From CADCWK01 sp964244115 (GTDB taxonomy: Bacteria; Chloroflexota; Chloroflexia; Thermomicrobiales; UBA6265), in the NCBI GenBank assembly GCA_964244115.1, contig CAXTHM010000067.1, forward strand, positions 1-19,824: 19,824 nt of DNA, written 5' to 3'. This document shows, piece by piece, positions 14,230 to 19,824 of the stretch. The position numbers and the translations under genes were made by a program. Each line of letters starts with the position of its first letter. The first letter of the stretch is position 1. The notes below the pieces were generated by a model. That model did not search any database. It had not been told where the DNA came from and saw only the letters and a list, made by a program, of their open reading frames with translations.

Positions 14230-14561
14230 GCGCTGTTCCTTCCCGATCCTCGGTCGGTGCCAGGCGGCAGCACGACAGGACCGACTGACCGGACCAGCGC
14301 GTGGGCTGATCCGCTACGTCTGGTGTTCGGTCACCGGGACGTGCGTCGGAGGGAATCGGACGAGCCTGAACAGCCACCGCCTGGCGACGAAGGCAGACGG
14401 TCCAAGTGTTTTCGGCGCGATGAGCGCGATCGGCTACTGGACGATCCCTGTTCGACGCACCCCGGGGTTGATCGCCGGTCAATTCGACAGCTCCTGTCAA
14501 TCCGGGGTCCGCGAACAGGACGCGCGGACCGACGCCGCGTGGGTCGCGGGCCACGGCGACT
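14230..14561. other. 332-bp spacer between the two corA genes
   Basis: No gene is supported here. On the minus strand, just after the stop of paralog 2, an 8-bp perfect stem GGTCCGCG/CGCGGACC (14506-14530, 9-base loop) occurs without a T-tract. It is followed by two -35-like boxes, TTGACA and TTGACC, around a near-palindrome (ATTGACAG-GAG-CTGTCGAAT, one base out of register). No matching -10 was found at normal spacing, so the promoter of paralog 1 is unresolved and co-transcription with paralog 2 remains possible. Confidence 0.4.
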
Positions 14562-15755
14562 CTAGTCGTCGTTCCGATCGATGTCAACGACACCGGAGCC
14601 GCGGGGAGGCGCCGGCGCGGGATCGACCGGAGCCGGGGATAACGCTCCGGCATGTGAGGGGCGTTCCGGAGCCGATGGGGGCGGGCTCAGGGCGGTCGTC
14701 GACAGCCAGCCCCTGGCCCGGAAGATCAGGTAGAGGACGACCCCGGAGAGCAGCATGAGGGAGACGGCCAGGGGGTAGCCCAGCCGCCAGTGCAGTTCGG
14801 GCATGTGGTCGAAGTTCATGCCGTAGATCGTCCCGATCAGCGTCGGCGCGAACAGGATCGCCGCCCACGCCGAGATCTTCTTGACCTCGTCGCTCTGCCG
14901 CAGCGCAGTCTCGGTCAGCGCCCGGATCTCGTCGTTCTGGCGCAGGGACGCTTCGGTCAGGGCCCGCACCTCGGCGTTCTGGCGCTGCCCGACGATATTG
15001 AGATTGACCCCGACGATGTTCTGGAGGAGTTCGCGGAACGCGGCTGCCTGCTCCCTGATCCGGATCGCGTGGTCCTCGGCATCCCGCAGATGGCGGAGTA
15101 CTTCCTGGTCGGCTCCGTACTTCGACCCCCCCGCCATCAGGTCCGCCACCATCTCCGGAACCGGATTGACGGCCCGCTGGAACTGGATCACCTCGCGGGA
15201 GAGGTCGTAGGTTCGCCGGGTGACGTCCTCTTCGCCCCCGAAGATCTGCGTCTCGATCTCGTCGATGTCGTTGCCGAGCCCCTGGACGACCGGCCCGTAG
15301 TCGTCGACCACGTCGTCGACGATGGCGTAGAGAATCGCTTGCGGACCGCGACGGAGCAGGTCAACGTCGGCTTCCATCCGGCGGCGGACGCGTTCCAGGT
15401 CGGGTCCGATCCCGTGCCGGACCGTGACGACGAACCGGTCGCCGACGAAGAGATGGAGTTCGTCGAGGTCGACGAGCTCGGCCGAATCGACGTACCGTGC
15501 CGCCTTCAGGACGACGAACAGGGTCTGGCCGTACCGCTCGACCTTGGGCCGCTGATGGGCCGCGATGGCGTCGTCGATCGCCAGTCGGTGGAGTTCGAAT
15601 TCCCCGGCGACCGCCTCGAACTCCGCCTGATCCGGCTCGGCGAGATCGATCCAGGCGACGCCGCCGAGGGCCTGGCAGGTCTCGAACGTCTCCGCCAGCG
15701 TGACCTGCGTCACCTGACGGACCCCATCGATATAGATCGCGCTGTCGATCATCAT
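14562..15755 (-). CDS. corA: CorA-type Mg2+/divalent metal channel, paralog 2
   Basis: 397 residues, colinear with paralog 1 from the first residue (MMIDSAIYIDG against MIIGNAIYVDG). The signature YGMNF has Gly312-Met313-Asn314 and MPEL follows. The offset of the GMN motif from paralog 1 is exactly 14 residues, explained by one tandem duplication in the stalk helix: RALTEASLRQNDEI (264-277) followed by RALTETALRQSDEV (278-291). After the second membrane helix the protein carries a Pro/Ala/Ser-rich cytoplasmic tail of about 45 residues (from about 352) that paralog 1 lacks. The ATG at 15755 is chosen because it matches the neighbour's start and has GGAG eight bases upstream. The frame stays open to 16061, but the added 102 residues look non-coding. 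Its 5' leader has a strong -10 box and a 9-bp hairpin. Confidence 0.95.
   Translation of the reverse strand: MMIDSAIYIDGVRQVTQVTLAETFETCQALGGVAWIDLAEPDQAEFEAVAGEFELHRLAIDDAIAAHQRPKVERYGQTLFVVLKAARYVDSAELVDLDELHLFVGDRFVVTVRHGIGPDLERVRRRMEADVDLLRRGPQAILYAIVDDVVDDYGPVVQGLGNDIDEIETQIFGGEEDVTRRTYDLSREVIQFQRAVNPVPEMVADLMAGGSKYGADQEVLRHLRDAEDHAIRIREQAAAFRELLQNIVGVNLNIVGQRQNAEVRALTEASLRQNDEIRALTETALRQSDEVKKISAWAAILFAPTLIGTIYGMNFDHMPELHWRLGYPLAVSLMLLSGVVLYLIFRARGWLSTTALSPPPSAPERPSHAGALSPAPVDPAPAPPRGSGVVDIDRNDD
14883..14966 (-). repeat. Tandem 42-bp in-frame duplication inside corA paralog 2
   Basis: Two adjacent 42-base units (14883-14924 and 14925-14966) match at 33 of 42 positions by eye and encode 14-residue units identical at 10 of 14 positions. 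The unit length equals two heptads, preserving coiled-coil phase in the stalk helix. Paralog 1 has a single copy. Confidence 0.9.
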
Positions 15756-15778
15756 GCGTTGCTCTCCGACCACCAGTA

Positions 15779-15808
15779 CCCAGGCCGCGCGATTGGTTCC
15801 GGCCTGGG
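15779..15808 (-). promoter_or_regulatory. Hairpin in the corA paralog 2 leader
   Basis: CCCAGGCCG (15779-15787) and CGGCCTGGG (15800-15808) are perfect 9-bp complements around a 12-base loop. With transcription starting near 15819 (from the -10 at 15831-15826), the hairpin occupies most of the leader of about 64 nt and ends about 12 bases before the GGAG ribosome-binding site. It could control translation or transcript elongation; no known Mg2+ riboswitch is recognised. Confidence 0.45.
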
Positions 15809-15825
15809 TCATCGACGCGATGCGC

Positions 15826-15847
15826 ATTGTAGAGGGACGTCCGTCCC
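15826..15847 (-). promoter_or_regulatory. Candidate -10 box and overlapping palindrome for corA paralog 2
   Basis: On the minus strand TACAAT (15831-15826) matches the -10 consensus at five of six positions. Directly upstream, between where -35 and -10 would lie, is GGGACG-GA-CGTCCC (15847-15834), a palindrome with 6-bp arms. No good -35 box is seen, which suits a regulated or activator-dependent promoter. Confidence 0.45.
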
Positions 15848-16031
15848 CGCTCGGTGCAGTCGCGTCGCCCACCCGATCCCTCGACATCGCCAGCGACCGG
15901 GATCTCGTGGGCCGTCGAGGTCGGGCGGACCGCTCATGGCATGTCGACCCTGGGACCGTTTCGACGATCACGTCGCCCAGCGGCGTCGGCCGGTGCAGGC
16001 CGATCCCGGTGCCGATCGGGCCGTGCCCCGG

Positions 16032-16061
16032 TTGACCGGAAAGCCCGTAATCACGTACCAT
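16032..16061 (+). promoter_or_regulatory. Candidate promoter of rpsL
   Basis: TTGACC (16032-16037) is followed after 18 bases by TACCAT (16056-16061), giving five of six and four of six matches to consensus. The leader to the GTG at 16214 would be about 145 nt. The 18-base spacing is the same as at the rpoB promoter candidate. Confidence 0.55.
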
Positions 16062-16069
16062 TCAGTTTC

Positions 16070-16092
16070 ACGCCCGCATTGTCGGGTGTTTT
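16070..16092 (+). other. Hairpin with short T-run at the start of the rpsL leader
   Basis: ACGCCCG (16070-16076) pairs with CGGGTGT (16083-16089), seven pairs including one G-U, with a CATTGT loop and a short TTTT run at 16089-16092. It begins only about two bases after the expected transcription start, which is very close for ordinary termination. It may be a 5' stabilising stem or an early attenuator. Confidence 0.3.
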
Positions 16093-16213
16093 GGTGAGTT
16101 CGACTCTGTGTCGGGCTCTTCATCACTTGAGAATGCGCGGGTGGCTCGGCTGTCACAGCCAGTCAGGTGCCGAATCCAGGCATCGACAACCCCCACCTCG
16201 CCAGGAGCTATTC

Positions 16214-16666
16214 GTGCCGACGATCAACCAGCTGGTCCGCAAGGGCCGCCGGAAGCCAACGAAGAAGACGAAGGCGCCGGCGCTCGGATTTACCAACAAT
16301 GCGCTCGGGCGCTACGCCGGCCGGCTTCGCCAGGGCTCGTACTCGCCGCAGAAGCGCGGCGTCTGCACCCAGGTCAAGACCATGACCCCGAAGAAGCCGA
16401 ACTCCGCCCTGCGCAAGATCGCCCGGGTGAAGCTGAGCAATGGGATCGAGGTCACGGCCTACATCCCCGGCGAGGGTCACAACCTCCAGGAGCACTCGGT
16501 CGTCCTGATCCGCGGTGGACGCGTGAAGGATCTCCCGGGCGTTCGCTATCACATCGTCCGCGGCACGCTCGATGCCCGTGGCGTCGAGAACCGGAAGCAG
16601 GGCCGGTCCAAGTACGGGACCAAGCTCGCCAAGGCCGGTGCCGCGGCACCCGTCAAGCGACGGTAG
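16214..16666 (+). CDS. rpsL: Small ribosomal subunit protein uS12
   Basis: 150 residues. S12 lies in the 30S decoding centre and controls codon-anticodon fidelity. The sequence runs MPTINQLVRKGRR, then an unusual segment GFTNNALGRYAGRLRQGSY (residues 25-43), then SPQKRGVC and TPKKPNSALRK. Lys61 and Lys105 (in GGRVKDLPGVR) correspond to the two lysines linked to streptomycin resistance, and both are the sensitive type. Asp106 is the residue that RimO methylthiolates in many bacteria. The inserted segment makes the protein longer than the 124-residue E. coli form and resembles insertions I recall in Chloroflexota S12. The start is GTG at 16214, with AGGAG (16203-16207) six bases upstream; the in-frame extension to 15854 lacks S12 character. 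rpsG follows 246 bp later, with a terminator-like hairpin between them. Confidence 0.98.
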   Translation: MPTINQLVRKGRRKPTKKTKAPALGFTNNALGRYAGRLRQGSYSPQKRGVCTQVKTMTPKKPNSALRKIARVKLSNGIEVTAYIPGEGHNLQEHSVVLIRGGRVKDLPGVRYHIVRGTLDARGVENRKQGRSKYGTKLAKAGAAAPVKRR

Positions 16667-16672
16667 TCAACG

Positions 16673-16699
16673 GCCGCCCGGGCGCCAAGCCCGGGCGGC
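16673..16699 (+). other. GC-rich hairpin just after rpsL
   Basis: GCCGCCCGGGC (16673-16683) and GCCCGGGCGGC (16689-16699) form a perfect 11-bp stem with a GCCAA loop, six bases after the rpsL stop. No T-tract follows, so it probably protects the 3' end or causes pausing rather than terminating on its own. Confidence 0.5.
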
Positions 16700-16748
16700 T
16701 CCCTCGCGATGAGCGGCCGTGGCGGTGACAGTGAGCGGGCGGGACGGG

Positions 16749-16786
16749 AAGCGGAGCGATGCCTGAGATGGCATTGACCGCTTTTT
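16749..16786 (+). terminator. Terminator or attenuator between rpsL and rpsG
   Basis: A two-part stem: AAGCGG pairs with CCGCTT at the base, and CGATGCC pairs with GGCATTG above a small internal loop. The loop is TGAGAT and a run of five T's (16782-16786) ends the structure. It meets the usual criteria for an intrinsic terminator, although it lies inside the normally continuous str gene cluster. Confidence 0.65.
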
Positions 16787-16912
16787 CGCGTGTCCGCCCG
16801 TTTCACGCCGGGCTCCGCCGGCGACCGGACAATGATCAGATGATCGATGACATGTTGGTCTGTGGGGTCGGGATGCCGGCGCCCGCGGATATGAGAGAGA
16901 GTCGAGAGCCCC

Positions 16913-17383
16913 ATGCCCAGACGAGGTAAGGTCGAGCGCCGGGTCGTCGCCCCGGACCCGCGGTACAACAGCGAACTCGTCTCCCGGTTCGTCAACAAGG
17001 TCATGCAGCGCGGCAAGAAGGGCGTCGCCGAGAAGATCATGTACGGGGCGATGGACATCATCCAGTCCCGGACTGGGCGCTCGCCGATCGAGGTCTTCGA
17101 GCAGGCCCTGTACAACGTCACGCCAGTCCTCGAGGTCAAGCCCCGCCGCGTCGGTGGAGCGACCTACCAGGTTCCGGTCCAGATCGAAGGCTCTCGTCGC
17201 CAGTCCCTGGCGATCCGCTGGCTGATCTCCTCCGCCCAGTCGCGCCCGGGCAAGACGATGGCGGACAAGCTCGCCAACGAGCTGCTCGACGCCTTCAACG
17301 GCACCGGCGCGACGATCAAGCGTCGTGAAGATACGCACCGCATGGCGGAAGCGAACCGCGCGTTCTCGCACTATCGCTTCTAG
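16913..17383 (+). CDS. rpsG: Small ribosomal subunit protein uS7
   Basis: 156 residues, the normal bacterial length. S7 nucleates assembly of the 30S head and contacts E-site tRNA and 16S rRNA. It begins MPRRGKVERRVVAPDPRYNS and contains the diagnostic RFVNKVMQRGKKG segment, LEVKPRRVGGATYQVPVQ, and the C-terminal THRMAEANRAFSHYRF. The ATG at 16913 fixes the conserved N-terminus; only a weak purine-rich GAGAG stretch lies upstream, a poorer binding site than those of its neighbours. The upstream gap (16667-16912) holds two hairpins, one of them terminator-like, and no clear promoter. fusA follows after 111 bp. Confidence 0.98.
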   Translation: MPRRGKVERRVVAPDPRYNSELVSRFVNKVMQRGKKGVAEKIMYGAMDIIQSRTGRSPIEVFEQALYNVTPVLEVKPRRVGGATYQVPVQIEGSRRQSLAIRWLISSAQSRPGKTMADKLANELLDAFNGTGATIKRREDTHRMAEANRAFSHYRF

Positions 17384-17402
17384 TCCCAGCCGACCGGTTC
17401 GG

Positions 17403-17444
17403 CGGGGCGCCTCGTCTCACCCTGAATCGCTGCCCGACGCCCCG
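17403..17444 (+). other. Long-range inverted repeat in the rpsG-fusA spacer
   Basis: CGGGGCG (17403-17409) and CGCCCCG (17438-17444) are perfect 7-bp complements with a 28-base loop, with no T-tract. It may fold in the mRNA. This is weak evidence in GC-rich DNA. Confidence 0.25.
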
Positions 17445-17494
17445 TCCCGGCTTCCCCTCGCACCACGCGGCGAGTCCGCAGAAGGAACACGACC

Positions 17495-19600
<2,106 letters not shown>

Positions 19601-19721
19601 CACCGTCTGACCACGATGACCGGTCGCCGGCGGGCATGGCCTGCCGGCGACCCACCTACCAGACAGACCAACGCGAGCCATGGCTCGCCCGGCGACCGGC
19701 CGGCAAGGAGAGACTTCCCAG
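19601..19721 (+). other. Structured fusA-tuf spacer: hairpin and palindrome
   Basis: A 14-bp stem GGTCGCCGGCGGGC/GCCTGCCGGCGACC (19622-19635 with 19639-19652, one G-U pair) has only a three-base loop and no T-tract. Twenty bases on lies GCGAGCCA-TGGCTCGC (19673-19688), a perfect 16-bp palindrome ending 16 bases before the tuf Shine-Dalgarno AAGGAG (19705-19710). No -35/-10 pair is evident. Confidence 0.5.

Positions 19722-19824
<103 letters not shown>

Larger units (their letters stand above)
15756..16213. other. 458-bp divergent region between corA paralog 2 and rpsL
   Basis: Left part: corA leader hairpin (15779-15808), minus-strand -10 box (15826-15831) and palindrome (15834-15847). Right part: the rpsL promoter (16032-16061), an early leader hairpin (16070-16092) and the rpsL leader. 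The middle, about 15850-16030, shows no signal I can support. Confidence 0.6.

Noticed and set aside
15756..16061. Upstream in-frame extension of corA paralog 2 by 102 codons
   Set aside because: It contains the promoter-like box and leader hairpin, and the paralog's start aligns exactly with ATG 15755.
14790..16097. Plus-strand open frame of 435 codons opposite corA paralog 2
   Set aside because: Antisense shadow of a clear CorA gene; the sequence is repetitive Asp/Arg/Leu-rich.
15854..16213. Upstream in-frame extension of rpsL
   Set aside because: It covers the rpsL promoter candidate and has no S12 similarity; GTG 16214 has AGGAG six bases upstream.
16828..16833. GACAAT as a -10 box for an rpsG promoter
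   Set aside because: No -35-like hexamer lies 16-19 bases upstream, so the evidence is too weak to list.

Overview
The window comes from a GC-rich bacterium whose genes use G or C at most third codon positions and start from ATG, GTG and TTG. The content points to Chloroflexota, perhaps a Thermomicrobia-like lineage. The reasons are RpsL with about 20 extra residues before the SPQKRGVC motif, RpoC with a long coiled-coil insertion after the first zinc finger, and the gene style (a ScyD/ScyE-like propeller protein, paired CorA genes). This placement is inference from remembered family features, not a database result.

Layout. Positions 1-2418 hold two minus-strand metabolic genes: a threonine aldolase cut by the window edge and a ScyD/ScyE-like beta-propeller protein. 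A 679-bp divergent intergenic region (2419-3097) follows, with outward-facing promoter candidates and a perfect palindrome over the -10 box of the rpoB-side promoter. rpoB (3098-6709) and rpoC (6827-11371) are transcribed together and end at a clear intrinsic terminator with a GCAA loop (11399-11442). A hairpin-rich spacer of about 375 bp leads to a LysE/RhtB-type exporter and a free-standing B3/4 (PheRS editing-like) protein. These converge on two tandem minus-strand CorA-type Mg2+/metal channel genes. A divergent region (15756-16213) separates the upstream corA from rpsL. rpsL, rpsG and fusA follow on the plus strand, and the first 34 codons of tuf run off the right edge.

How it fits together. 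The backbone is transcription and translation machinery: RNA polymerase beta and beta', ribosomal proteins S12 and S7, EF-G and EF-Tu. The order rpoB-rpoC-rpsL-rpsG-fusA-tuf is the classic one, but here a block of about 4.8 kb carrying exporter, editing-like and CorA genes interrupts it between rpoC and rpsL. A terminator-like hairpin also sits between rpsL and rpsG. No ribosomal-protein gene (rplL etc.) lies directly upstream of rpoB in the 3 kb visible.

The most interesting observations are an in-frame 14-residue (two-heptad) tandem duplication in the stalk helix of one CorA paralog, a structured 5' leader on that same gene, a palindromic operator-like site on the putative rpoB promoter, a UUCG-capped hairpin between rpoB and rpoC, and the apparent transcriptional separation of rpsL from rpsG-fusA-tuf. 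I found no tRNA, rRNA, CRISPR array, transposase or phage gene, and no convincing wholly new multi-gene system.
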